DNA of 64,000 bases from Unio delphinus (lineage: Eukaryota > Mollusca > Bivalvia > Unionida > Unionidae): contig JAQISU010000036.1 of the NCBI GenBank assembly GCA_029339505.1, forward strand, positions 5,947,501 to 6,011,500, read 5' to 3'. The notes beneath the pieces were generated by a model. That model ran no database searches. It was not told the origin of the DNA and worked only from the letters and a program-made list of their open reading frames with translations. Shown in pieces: positions 38,659-50,825 of the stretch (its first letter is position 1; every line of letters starts with the position of its first letter). The translations under genes were made by a program, and so were the position numbers.

Positions 38659-40491
38659 TCAAGGACAAAATGTTGGCGATACACTTTCATTTTAACTGTA
38701 TTTGTTTTAATATGTAATGAAATACGTTAGTTTTATTGAACAAAACATTTTATAAGCTGATTGAAACAAAATATTGATGAACAAAGAGCCCTTTTCTTCC
38801 ACTGCAAATTGCTTATATACACAAAAACGTCTGTGTATACATGTAATTGTTTTCAGAACTATGCTTAGTGTCTTAATGTGGTTTTTGCATGTAACTGTGG
38901 TTATAATGGTCTCAATTAAATCTGTGCTGATTCGACCTTTATTTCAGAAGGAGTAAAGATGAAATGATATATAAAGCTGGCATTGAATTTAAATGAGAAA
39001 GAATTACACCGGGTTTCCTCACTCACTAAAATTTAGGTATTGTTCAAAGAATCTGAATTTCCTTTTATATGGATGTATGATTGATGGGCATAATAGATAG
39101 TTATAGAAAAAAAACTCACAGAACCGTCGAAACAATTTGGAAACTTTTATTAAACGATTAGTCATTCATTGGTTCAATTTTAGTGAAATCCGAAAGTATA
39201 ATTTTAAAACCATTTGATCGCTCTTATTACAAAGTCAAAAAAGTCCAGCATGATTATATGCTAACGTTTTTGTAATGAAATTTCTGTCTAAAAACATTCT
39301 AGATACAACATATACTTAAATATTTTTAAACATTTTTTTTGTCAAAATGTGCAGTACATTGTACATATTTCAGTGTAAGTGTTTGGCAGGAGTGGATGGA
39401 TGCAAGTTGGGAGAAATTGTGAGAATGACGAAAAGATGATAATATATACTTAACTTGCATGTAAGTCAACAGTGATTATATTTTCGGATTAATAAAAAAA
39501 AATATTTATTGATTAATTAATTATTAACAATTAGGCCTCAATAATTAAACATTGAATACAAATGTAGAAAAAAACAATAGTACAAATTGATTCAGCAACC
39601 ATATGGAGGATGTACAAAACTTGCCGGGAGTAGAGTGGTGTGTATACGAGTGTCTAAAGAAGATTAAAATCCAGATATATCGAAACAAACTCTTGTGGGA
39701 TATTACAGCCTTTTAGGAAGGAAGGTTTGCTATTGTGAGATCTATACAAATTTCAAATTCTAAATTTACATCAATAGCATCTTGCTTCGCGTTTCCCAGC
39801 AAAGTTAAGATTTCATTATCAAGTAATTATGCACCATTAGAACTTAATATATTATGTTATGGTCACCCATTTCTAGACTGATCCAAAATTGCCCGTATGA
39901 CTATTACCGCAGGTCAAATAGTTTACATGTATACCGATCGGCTAATCGAAAGAATGTCAGTCGGTAGAAACTGAATCAGGATTGACAGCAGAATATCGCT
40001 TTATTCAGAGAGTGACATAAATATATCTCATCTAACATTATTATATACAATATATTCGCTATTGTGATTACCAGCGAGACTGAAATAAAGTGATCGCATA
40101 AGTTCGACGGTTTAAAAATGTGAGTTTTGCTGTCGGCATCGATAAAGTAGTGGTTTATGTAATCAATTCACGTAATTACGTGACCGTATTAGTATACTTA
40201 TTACACTAGACTGGAATAACTGACCATAATCTGGAATAGTGTAGTGGTTTTATTATGGACTGTATAAAGTTTAAATCATGATGATAAACGTGGTTATTTA
40301 CATATAGATCGATTTAGTATATATTTTCTAGCAGAGATGGTTGTCTTATTTGTAATTTTTTAACTGTATATACCATTCATTATGCACATGAATTTCAGAT
40401 GATTATTCATACTTTTTATATATGCAAGTCTGCGAATCAGTTGATTAACCATTCAAATATTTTTATAATTCACTTGAGTATGTTATGAATG

Positions 40492-40745
40492 GAGTCACGA
40501 ATGGCCGAGGGATCCAGGGCACACATCTTTATTAGATGACTGATACTAACCTACGTCCGCTTGGTTTCGAGTCTCGACTCGACAAACGTGGGCATGCGAG
40601 AAAGATTGCCAGTAGCTTCCTGTGGGTCTGTGGTTCTCACCGGGTTCTTCATCTACCACATATTCTGGCCGGGATGCAGAGCCGAATAAAATCGTGTTAT
40701 ACACATACACTACACATGCCCAAACACATACTAGCCTACCAACCA
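40492..40745 (+). mobile_element. SINE-A in copy 4
   Basis: Orthologous to SINE-A of copies 1-3 at the same position. Frames on both strands here are SINE sequence. Confidence 0.9.
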
Positions 40746-41168
40746 ATTAAATTAAATTAAAAGGTTTTTGTCCCAATGTGGTCGATATCCATTGAAAACA
40801 ATATGATAATGAAATTCGAAGTCTTTTCGTAATATTCTTTGTTTAAGGGTAATTACATCCACGTAACTAGATGAGGATACATTGTTTATCACTTTGTAGA
40901 ATTAATCTTTTGTAATGTAGCACCACAAAATAATATGTAAATAATAGGTAAATAATATGTAAATAATATGTATGCTCTTAACTCACATATTATATATCAT
41001 GTTTGTTTCAATAAAGAAAGAAAACAAATTATATCCACATATCACCCACGTGTACCAGGTTCGAATCCAGTAGATAACCGATGAAAAGCAGAATCTCAGT
41101 AAATTTCACAGTGGTTTGGATATCACTGCATATGAACTTAGAGAAATTTACCAAAATGACCAAAACAG

Positions 41169-41418
41169 GGGGCCCCGTGTGGCCGAGTGGTCTAAAGCGC
41201 TCTCCGTTTCGGATCACTGCCATCTCACCTCTGTATGCGTGGGTTCGAGTCTAAGATTCGGCTAATGTAGTTATGTGAGAAAGCTTGCCAGTTTCTTCTC
41301 GTGAGTCGTTGGTTCTTTCCGGGGATTTTCAGGGTTCTTCCTCCACCATTAATACTGGCCGCCATGTACAGCCTATATTGTGCTTAAAAATCGCCTTAAA
41401 CCATAAAATAAAATAAAA
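41169..41418 (+). mobile_element. SINE-B in copy 4, with a different 3' tail
   Basis: Preceded by 'accaaaacag' like the others and with the clearest head ('gtggccgagtggtctaaagc'). Its 3' half is more diverged, and it ends 'cgccttaaaccataaaataa' instead of the (AAC)n tail. The right-hand target duplication is missing, in keeping with a deletion or exchange starting in the tail. Confidence 0.88.
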
Positions 41419-41490
41419 TGTCAAATAGTTTCATGTTTACCGACCGGCTAATTGACAGAATGTCATTAGGTAGAAATTGAATTTAAGTTT

Positions 41491-42944
41491 GATAGTGACT
41501 CTAAGGTAGAAATTCCATTTGGATATAAGTATTTAAAAGCAGCTTAATGACTTTTTTAATTTTATGTAACTAATCGGTTCATGTTTTTGTTTATTTCTCT
41601 CAGTGTCAAGGTAAAAATTAAATAGAAACTTACTGTATTGTGAATTAAATAAGAAACTAATCACAGATCTTCTATCACTCAAGTACAGAAGAATCATGGT
41701 TTTGGATTAAATTCGATTATCCATTGTACCGATTGTCTTGTATAGTTTCATGTGCCAACAGTCCTGAGATATCACAATTATATAATTTTGAATGTCATTG
41801 ATTGAATTCATAATAATCCCCAAAGAGTGTTTTTGTCCAAACAGTTAATGAACACTTTGTAATTCCAATGAATAATTTGTAAATCAATGATCCCTCTCCA
41901 ATTATATATGAACAGAACACAATCTCTGATTGTAGATTCATAAAGACTTACATATAAGCATGAATGAAGACTGTGTTTACCAAATCCCCTTTTATCTACA
42001 TCCCACACTTTACGTACGTCGCAGTAATTTATTTTGAATAAAACTCCATCATCTTAATTGAAAATTACACCAAACTGCAAACTTCCAAAACCTTGATGGT
42101 TTCGATTCAGCTTATAGTTATCATGTGTAGTAGTCAAAAGCGATTGGTTCAAAGAATATGATGCACAAATCTGAGTCGTATAGACTCTCTAAGCTAAGCT
42201 GAGACTTATTTAATGTCGGCATAGTTTCACTTTTAATCAATAAATACTTTCTTAACCAGCTTATAAGACAACTCATGTAATAGCTGCTCGTTACATAATG
42301 TGACTTCCCCTTTACTTTTATCAATATTTTAACACCATTCTTCTGTCATTATTTTTAAACAGTCCCCATAAAAAAAACGTTTATTTTTGGAAACAACATA
42401 TCTTGCTATTTCAGATTTAACGGAACTATCACTGTTCCTCTGATATTTTGTTTTAAAAAATTGCATTTTTGCCTGCCTATACTTAATTCAGTTTTGTAAC
42501 TTACTTAGTGGGACGTTTACCAGACTAATAATATATCAAATTTAGATCAGAACTACGGCGGTAATCTGGTGGACAACAACAATTTTCATGCTCTGTTCAC
42601 CTTGTGGTTCACCAATCAAATTACTACTTTCCAATATGAAAGTGACGTCATTCGGAACATATTGATATTAATAATTACTTTAACACGAATATGCATCACT
42701 TTCTCTAATAGGATGTTAAACATAAGTTCCAAAACACATCAACAAATGATTTAGTATGTGTCTGTCAGATCTCCATGTAATAAAGTGTCGATTTTAATTT
42801 AGACTGGCATAGGTGGATATTGAATTCACTGTCTGACTGGTTGTTCTTACACAGACATATGCATTCGCGATAAACTATTCACAACTTTTCAGGCAATCCA
42901 ATAGTTCATATCCCAAACGTATACCAATAGATGCCATTAATATA
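41491..42944. other. AT-rich spacer, nothing supported
   Basis: Unique sequence after the array. Short minus-strand frames at 41,808-42,008 and 42,121-42,324 have no known domain. Confidence 0.55.
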
Positions 42945-44325
42945 TCACCCTTGCTACAGTACAGAAATTACTTGAAAGTATATAATGACATTCTCTCTGC
43001 TTTGGATAGTGGAAGGAATACATTCATCACCCTACTTGAGTTTTCTTCAGTATTTGACATAATACACCATGATATATTACTTCACTGTCTCCAACATGTA
43101 TTTAGCATTCAGAATACAGCCTTACATTGGTTCACGTCCTACTTAGTCAACAGGACACAAATTGTATCTGCAAATGAAATAAACTCCTGCCCAGTTGATC
43201 TATGCTGTGGTGTTTCACAGGGGTCTGTTATTGAACCGGTTCTCTTCATTCTATACATTAGGCCGCTCTCAACTGTCATAGATCATCACCCAGTGTCTCA
43301 CCAACTGTACGCTGATGACACCCACATATACAAGTCTATTCACCCAACTGAAGTTAATGGTACCATCCATAGATTAGTGAGGTGCATTTCTGATGTGAAA
43401 TCATGAATGACATGTAACAAGCTGCTGATGAATGATGATAAAACTGAGACCATTCTGATCACAACACAATTTTTTTTTCATTCACATTCCTTACTTCAAA
43501 CAATAAATAACAGCAACACAATAAATTAAATTTACAGTCAGTACAAAACCTAGGTGTTAATCTAGACAATACTCTCGCGTTGCACCAGCATGTCAAGAAC
43601 ATATGTAAGACTGCATATCTTGAGCTGAGACACATCAGTTCAATTCGCAAATATCTTTCAGTTGATGCCACTAATACACTTATGTATTCATTAGTACTCT
43701 CAAGACCGGACTATTGTAACTCAATTATGTCTGGTTCGTCACAATATCTACTCCAGAAACATCAAAAAGTTCAAACCACAGCTGCTCTTATAATCTTTAG
43801 AGTAGTTCGATTAGATCAAACTTCACCACTGCTCTGTACCATACACTGGCTCTCCGTTTGATACAGAATCAAACACAGAATTTGTTCTGTTTCACAGACA
43901 CCAGTCCAACATACAAATCCGGCCTCACCCATGTGTATACACCAGTAAGATCCTTACGCTCCTCTTCTGACAATCGTATACTCATTGTTTCCACTATGAA
44001 AACGAATCCACAATGACGTTCTTTTGCATACCAGGGAACGGTGATGTGGAATGAATTGCCCATTGAAATTAGACACAAAGACACAGTGGCCCCTTTTAAG
44101 AGTGTTCTAAAAACTAACCTTTTTCGACTACAGGAACAAACTTAGAAAATTTATAATGCATTGTATCTTAAATGTTTTCAGCATATTGTTATGTTTTCCA
44201 ATTTCATGGTTATTGGTTTTAGTTTTTTCTGTAGTGTAGTCATATCACTAAAGATGTTGTAAAGTGCTTAGAACTTTTAAAGATTAGGTGCAATACAAAG
44301 TCCTCATTATTTTAATTATCATTAG
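42945..44325 (+). mobile_element. 5'-truncated CR1/L2-like LINE, degenerate
   Basis: Encodes the central and C-terminal part of a non-LTR reverse transcriptase and a 3' UTR. Order: the 'SVFDIIHHDILL' block (about 43,040-43,083), 'GVSQGSV' (about 43,210-43,230), the catalytic 'YADDTHIYKS' (about 43,308-43,337), then after stops and frameshifts the thumb-like region 'LELRHISSIRKYLSVDAT' (about 43,620-43,673) and 'LVLSRPDYCNSIMSGSSQYL'. The UTR ends 'tacaaagtcctcattatt'. Endonuclease domain absent. Inactive. Confidence 0.9.
42951..43406 (+). pseudogene. LINE reverse transcriptase fragment
   Basis: The longest intact piece of the element above, about 150 codons from a non-ATG start, covering RT palm motifs including the YADD catalytic box. 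It stops at 43,404-43,406; downstream RT-C-terminal homology continues in other frames (43,580-43,861 and beyond). RT would copy the element's RNA at a nicked target. This copy cannot do so because it is truncated and interrupted. Confidence 0.88.
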
Positions 44326-47300
44326 CTGCTATTCAGACAATCCCTGATACTTAAGAAAAAAGAATTGACAAAGCTTTTGCAATTCCATCTAACTATTGTT
44401 TCCTTAGCAACTTCTAGGTCATTCATATGGCAATCTATTTATAGAAATAGCTGATATTGTTGGAATAAATTAAGATTTCTTGTTTTCTAATAAATTTCAT
44501 GCAACAGAATGTATTTTTCTGCAGATGATGCCTTAAAAAAATAGCCAAGGTGGTCCAAATGGGTGATAAGCAAGAAGCGAACTAGTGGTGTGACTTCTGT
44601 TTCTATCATATTGACTTTCATTCTGAAGACTTTCCATGTGAATGTTTGAAATTTACCAGCCATATCATTAAAACTGCTCAATCAATTGGACCAAGATATT
44701 TTCCCAATACATGTACATGTATTTTCATCAGTTCGAATATTCTTTTAGGTGAAGTATGAAAATAAGTTGTTTCCTTTCAAAAAACAACTTAAACGTGACC
44801 ATACATGCACAATTTAACTGTTAATATTCAATCTGAAACTCCTTCAATCTCTGTAATAAAACTTGCGTTTTAATATTTTATCCATTTAAAAATGTTAATG
44901 TAGATTTGGAACAGTAGAAACTTAAAAATTCCTATCTTGGATAAACTTTTGCTAAAATTGCCAAACACATCTAATGCATATACTACAACTTTCTTTTAAA
45001 GGGTGTTTATTATTTCGAATTTCTAACAATAGAAAATCTTCATATTAAAAAAACCTACCATAGTTTAATTATGGAAGATTTAAATTGATTGCTCTAAGCG
45101 TTTCTTGCATAAAAATAAATGATTCTCATTACATTTGTAATCCAAATACTAGATATTTTCATTTAGCTCTTTACCAACCAATAAACAACACTACAGTGAA
45201 AGATATTCACATGGAAATATATCAAACAAGTTTATTGTTATTAATAATATTTTAAGCGTTAGTTTAGTCTAAGCGTTGATGTAGATAAAATCCAAAAATT
45301 AAATTATAAAATCAAGTAATGGTATTTCATTAAAAAGATTTTCTAAAACTTTTATTAAAATAGTTAATTTCAATATCTGGAAATAAATTACAAACTTCTA
45401 ACAGGATTCTGAAATTTAAAAATCTGATCATCTAAAGATTTGATAATTTAATACTTTTACCACTCAGGTCAACTAAGGATGTCAAGTCTGACTTGTTTAA
45501 AAGCTCCACAAGATCTTTGACAAGACTCCTTTAAAAAAAGACATTAACCCAAAACATCATTTTGGTATAATTAGTTTTGCGAGATGTGAGGGCTTAGTGA
45601 TTAATACTCTGACCAAATGGTGCTGGTTTTAATCCTACAGAATGATACGATTTTGTGTCCTTGAGAATAGTGGCTCCTAATAATCGTGGCAGTATAAATG
45701 TGCTGTGCAACAGAGTACCAAACCAACCCAGTCAGTTTGACTTTGGTAACCAATTTGTTTAGGTTCTCGTCTATTCTATAAAAATACATGACCCTTGCTT
45801 TGTGCTTTGTGCAAGTTGTAGACACACAAGGTAATTTGTTCTTACTATGTATGCAAGACATGTTTCAGGTTAAACCTATATGCATATTGACTAGGCCTTA
45901 TTGATCTTTCACTGAAACTTCGAATAGCAAGTGAAATTCGTTGTCCTTTTAAGTTTGTGCATACAATCAGTATTCTGTGCCTCAGTGCATGTTAGTGGCA
46001 TATTTTAATACAGGCATTTTTATAGTACATGTACCTGCACTTGTATAAATATGATAAGGTCACATGTAGCTTTTTATAATAAATAATGAAGTCAAGTGTG
46101 ATTGTTATTGATCACAAACATTATTACCTATGGAAATATCTTCCTGATGTTAAGTTCAGAAAATATCGGTGCCAAACCAAATTTATTTAGTATTCTTTAT
46201 TGTAAATAATATATAATATATCTGGTGGGGGAGTTGAAGCTTAAAGAGCAAGTAACAGGCTTGATAACTAATTTACATAACAGTTAATTTTTAAGATATT
46301 GAAGTTTTGCTATATATTTGACATGTCACTTTTATGTAAGCATAAAAAAGCAACTTAACATCAACTGGCATATATTGTCTGTTGTTTATGAACATGAGAG
46401 GTTGATGGGTGGGACTATTTTTTGTAATTTATTCGAGTTTATGTCTGTTTGACAATATTCTGTGCTTATTCAATGCATCGCACGCAAACAAATTTGCACC
46501 ATTCCCACCCTATATCAATTGCCCTTAGAGTGTATAAAAGAAAGCTTTATATGAATTCACCATCTTTGATTTAAAATTTGACTTATCTAATAAAAGGGAA
46601 TGATAATAAGGTGTAAGAGGTGGGGAAATGATTAGAGATCATGACAAACAAATATCTTAAGGTATGCACAATTTATTATTTTTATGAAACTGACTTGTTT
46701 CAAGTATAATGAGAGTGAAAAAAGACAATCTTTTTGTTGGTACTCAGAATCTACCCACTTCATAAAGTTAACAGTGCAAAATCTGAGTTAACTTTTATCA
46801 TTTGTTTGAAAAATGTTCACACATCTCTGCTCAAGCACTAAAATATAAATAGAAGCTAATTAGTTATAAAATATAAAAGATCAAGTAAATAGAAGATTAC
46901 TCATCTAAATGACATGTTTTAATAGTCAAATGCAAATTCAATTAGCAAATATATCAGGGTATGTATAATACTTTCAGTTGAACTTTTGTTATATTTTCAT
47001 CCATATTTTATTCCATACAACATTATTTGTCCAGTATTAAGATGGCACATATGCCAGAAAAGTTTGTAAAGTTCTGTATTTTGCTCAGATAAGTTGTGTA
47101 AATATTCTTTAAACATATTATAAACCCTTTTTAGTAACGCTATCTATATTTGATGGTGGAAAGGCATCATTGTACAGGAAAAATCCAAAATACTTTCAAT
47201 GAGTGTTATGTTTTGCCACATTTGTCAAGTTCTACATGGCAGTTATTGTATTTAGAAAGACATTATTGCAAGTTGTTTTAGTTACAGCAGTCATAGTTTA

Positions 47301-48156
47301 TGGTAGATTGTTATATTTTGAATACTCTTAAAAGCCTTCTTGCCATTCATGAGTAGCAGTGATAAGATTTCCAATATGTCTGCTGTAGTGGCCATAATGG
47401 ATGCCTGAGCAGAACTACTTTCATTTACTACAAACTAGACATCATAAGGACTGTTCCAGTAAAACACACTTTGAACCTTGGAAAAGCACTGTCAACATGG
47501 AGCAGTCTTCCGTAGATGCAATTTCTAATTTTGAATTGTTTCCATATGAATTCTGAATAATTAGATTAACCTGGGGCATATATTTTTTAATAAACTGCTT
47601 TCTCTGGTAATGTGTGCGTTTAAGTAGAACACTTAACAATAACAACTCCTTAATAAATCAGTATGAACATATTTTATGAATGACAATTCCAACTAGCTAG
47701 TACTACTACTAGTAAATATAATTGATAAATTTTATACAAACTGTTCAATCTTTACCTACGGACAAAGCTATATGTTTAGGAACTGCCCCTCACCAGCACA
47801 TCAGTATCAAGCCAATAATACTGTATATTCCTTAATTATAGACCACGGGGATGTAAAATTATCCGAACTGGGGGGGGGGTAGAAGGACATTTATTAGAGC
47901 ACAATAATCAAAGCTCAAGTTGTTCTTTTAATGCACTCTAATATTGACCAAATCTTTCTGCCACTAAATTCTGTCATCGCCACAGCGAAAATGATCAATT
48001 GATCAACACATTTTCCGACTAAGCAGCTGGTTGAAGTAGGTCTTCTAAGTCTCTGAACCTGCTGCTCAGTTATTGCATACTACATGTGTGCCTTTGACAT
48101 TTATAATTTATACATTGAGATATGTATGGTAACAGTGTAATCAACTGAGCTTACTA
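44326..48156. other. Long AT-rich unique stretch, no gene supported
   Basis: Nothing in 3.8 kb resembles a conserved exon. A weak tRNA-like patch is listed separately. Scattered short frames have no domain and mostly non-ATG starts. It could be intronic or intergenic. Confidence 0.55.
45583..45730 (+). mobile_element. Possible decayed tRNA-derived SINE
   Basis: 'gagggcttagtgattaat' resembles a box A and 'ggttttaatcctac' a decayed box B about 35 bp later. Then comes 'tgtgtccttgagaatagtgg', a type of sequence common after tRNA heads in SINEs. No clear tail or target duplication. Confidence 0.35.
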
Positions 48157-48423
48157 CTTCATTTTGTTTATTTGTTTTTTATGGTTTAACGCCATTTTTC
48201 AGCACAATATAGGCTATACATGGCGGTCAGTATTAAAGGTGGAGGAAGAACCCACAAAAACCCCCCGAAAGAACCACCGACCCACGAAAAGCTACTGGCA
48301 AGCTTTCTCACACAACTACATTAGCCGAATCTTAAACTCGAACCCACGCAGACAGAGGTGAGATGGCAGTGATCCGTAACGGAAAGCACTTGAGACCACT
48401 CGGGGTCCCCTTCATTTCGTTTA
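48157..48423 (-). mobile_element. SINE-B, minus strand, with 14-bp target duplication
   Basis: Minus-strand reading: 'ggggaccccgagtggtctca', box B 'gggttcgagttt', core 'gtgagaaagcttgccagtag', end 'tggcgttaaaccataaaa'. Flanked by 'cttcattttgttta' (48,157-48,170) and 'cttcatttcgttta' (48,410-48,423), one mismatch, so a relatively recent insertion. The plus-strand frame 48,164-48,361 is its shadow. Confidence 0.93.
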
Positions 48424-50786
48424 GTCAAGGACTTAAGCAGATGAGTACTGATAAGTACAGGTCTTATGCACATCTTTTAAGTGTTCTGTTCTTAAGAAAG
48501 CAGAGGGGCATTAATTAGAATTGTGGCATCAATTAGGGAATATACAATAATAAGACATTTAGATTGAAATGAAAAGTATTACACCTGAAAATAAGTGCTG
48601 AAATGTAAACATTACAACTCCTACACTTGCAACACTTACTATTCCTGCAGTTGTGATTACTATAGCCTGATAAGAAATAAATTTCAGTAACATCCTATAA
48701 TTTTGACTGAAAAATATACATGATGGCAGATTTTATTTTCATTGGTTATTCGCAATGCAAACATTTGTTCATTTAAAGACTACATAACTAAACATGAATT
48801 TTGCAGAATACATAAAATACTAATCAAAGAAACTTAAGAAATAAAATGTATCACAGGATCTGATTTTTCAAATGTGTTTATATACAGCAAAACCTGTTTA
48901 TAATGTTCCACATGAATTAGAATTATTAGATTATTATATCTGGGAAATATATCCAAATTCATCATTTTATTCTCCTCAAACAGTTTCTTTATTTTTCCAT
49001 TTAATATAATACATGCTTTTTCAAAAAGGCTTGCTAGGTATCTTTGGATGAACACATTTTTCTTTCTAGTATTCCTCCTTTTTTTGTAATTCTGTGCCCA
49101 TTAAAAAAAAATTTTCTTCTTCTGACCCTCAAGTTTTTGGTCAATGCTTAACTGCTGCTGTGGCACTGCTTTTCTGTTCTGGGACAAGTCCAAATATTCC
49201 CAGCTCCATGTAGTATGGCAGACCAGATTTAAACAGAGGGACAAATTCTTTAGAAGAGGTTATATTTGAGAGTGAACCCATCTAGATCAAGACCACATTC
49301 GATCCAAAAGATGGCGTTGTTTCTGAAAATTAACAGATACAAATTTATAACTTTTTCATTATATAATTACTTTAAAATTATAACTTAAATGTATACAGTG
49401 TCACATATTGTCAGATTTGGTAAAGTGCAATTACTCTCCCCATTACAAAAATGACATTAAACTCAACAACAACAACAACAACAACAACAACCTTTCCCCT
49501 CTTCAGATAAGCACACATATGGAGATTCTAGGTTGGCACAAACTACAGAAATATCAAAGTTCAATTTATGTCTTGCATTTTTCTGAGAAAACATGAGAAA
49601 CTGTCAAGTTCCATCAACATCATCAACGCTAACCTGAAATTTTTCTGCAGTACCAAACCACTGTTTGAACAGCTGATTAACCAGAATTTCAAGTACAAAG
49701 ATATACTTCTTATGTTCTACCACAGAACATAAATTGATGACGAAGAATGATTGTCGAAAAAAATTCACGCTCTTTTTAATGCTCTCTATCAGGTCTGTGC
49801 ACAGTTATAAATATCTGATTTTTAACGAGTTGTAAACAACCCAATAGCAAACAGTTTTACTTTGACTACATGACGTAATGGTATAAAAAAAACTTTCATA
49901 CATTCATTAATCAGCTAATTTTATATTTTTCAATAACCGAGGCTTATTTTCAAGTACTTTCCAAGGTAAAAATGATTTTCAACTAATTTTTAAGGTACCA
50001 TGCCTACCCTGGTTCACCAATGATTTTCCATGGCTTTTACTGCCCAGGCAACCTATGAATTGACCAAACAACCATACAAATTAACCCTTAATGAAAATAT
50101 TATCATTTAGAACAACTGTTCAACCAGTATGATTATTACTGGCAATATTTGTACTAATCTACCAGTTTAGTGACTGCTGGATTTTAGGGGTCCATTGCCA
50201 AAAATCATATTGAAGTAAGTATTCATTTCTATCCCTGAATGCATATCATCATCTAGCTTTTATTACCATGGCATGCATGAAGCTTGATAAATAAACATCA
50301 CACAGGATCTTTAAGCAAAGTCAACAAAACTGAACTTAAGTGTTATTGACCTCCTTTGGTGAGAAGGTTATAGAGTTTGTGGAAATTCATAATCTCACCA
50401 TGTTCATGTCTCCAGGTGGTAAAGGTTTGTACAAAAATTTACAAAAGACTTTAGTTGGACCAACACAATTAATAAAAATTATGCAACTATTGTCCATGTA
50501 CCAACTTAGCCTCATAGTCAGTTGAAATGTAGGGCGGAGGTCCAATAAAATTCCACACTAATGCCAGGGATAAAGGAATAAATAGTTATATATCAAAAAG
50601 AATGTAAATATATATGTGGTTTAAATGGTGAGGATAACAACATGGATGGTTATAAAATAGTTATGTTGTACTTCATATGGAGAGCTAAAAAGTGTTGACT
50701 TAACAACAAAAAAACCATTCCACTCTCGCACTGCTCCAATATTTGTAATATTTAAATGTAGACTATAATTTAATTACTTTAATTTG

Positions 50787-50787
<1 letters not shown>
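48424..50787. other. AT-rich spacer with a SINE-tail-like (AAC)n
   Basis: At about 49,400-49,492 the sequence 'aaatgacattaaactc' followed by (AAC)n resembles a SINE-B 3' end without a recognisable head. Otherwise no gene or repeat is supported. Confidence 0.5.

Positions 50788-50825
<38 letters not shown>
50788..50825. repeat. (AAT)n microsatellite, 3' tail of the LINE
   Basis: About 12 AAT/TAA units directly abutting the 3' end of the minus-strand LINE. Probably grew from its tail. Confidence 0.85.

Larger units (their letters stand above)
34559..40028. repeat. Array copy 3 (about 5.47 kb)
   Basis: Same order as copy 1. Left half (34.6-37.9 kb) is the most diverged of copies 1-3 and keeps a longer hairpin near 37,755-37,797 ('cagccactctccc' pairing with 'gggtgaggggctg') that copies 1 and 2 have lost. 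Right half (about 38-40 kb) is nearly identical to copy 1, sharing its 480-bp and 27-bp deletions. It also lacks about 18 bp at 'gaggggcacgcg' (near 35,750). Confidence 0.93.
40029..41490. repeat. Array copy 4, rearranged terminal remnant
   Basis: Follows the unit as far as 'ccaggttcgaatccagta' (about 41,071), then jumps over about 1.2 kb to 'gatgaaaagcagaatctcag', continues into SINE-B, and from the end of that SINE passes directly into 'gtcaaatagtttcatgt', which corresponds to unit sequence some 3 kb further on (compare 28,491). Homology ends near 41,490. Confidence 0.85.

Noticed and set aside
15505..41490. The 5.5-kb unit as an LTR retrotransposon array sharing LTRs
   Set aside because: No gag-pol homology, no primer-binding site or polypurine tract, and no paired long terminal repeats distinct from the unit itself.
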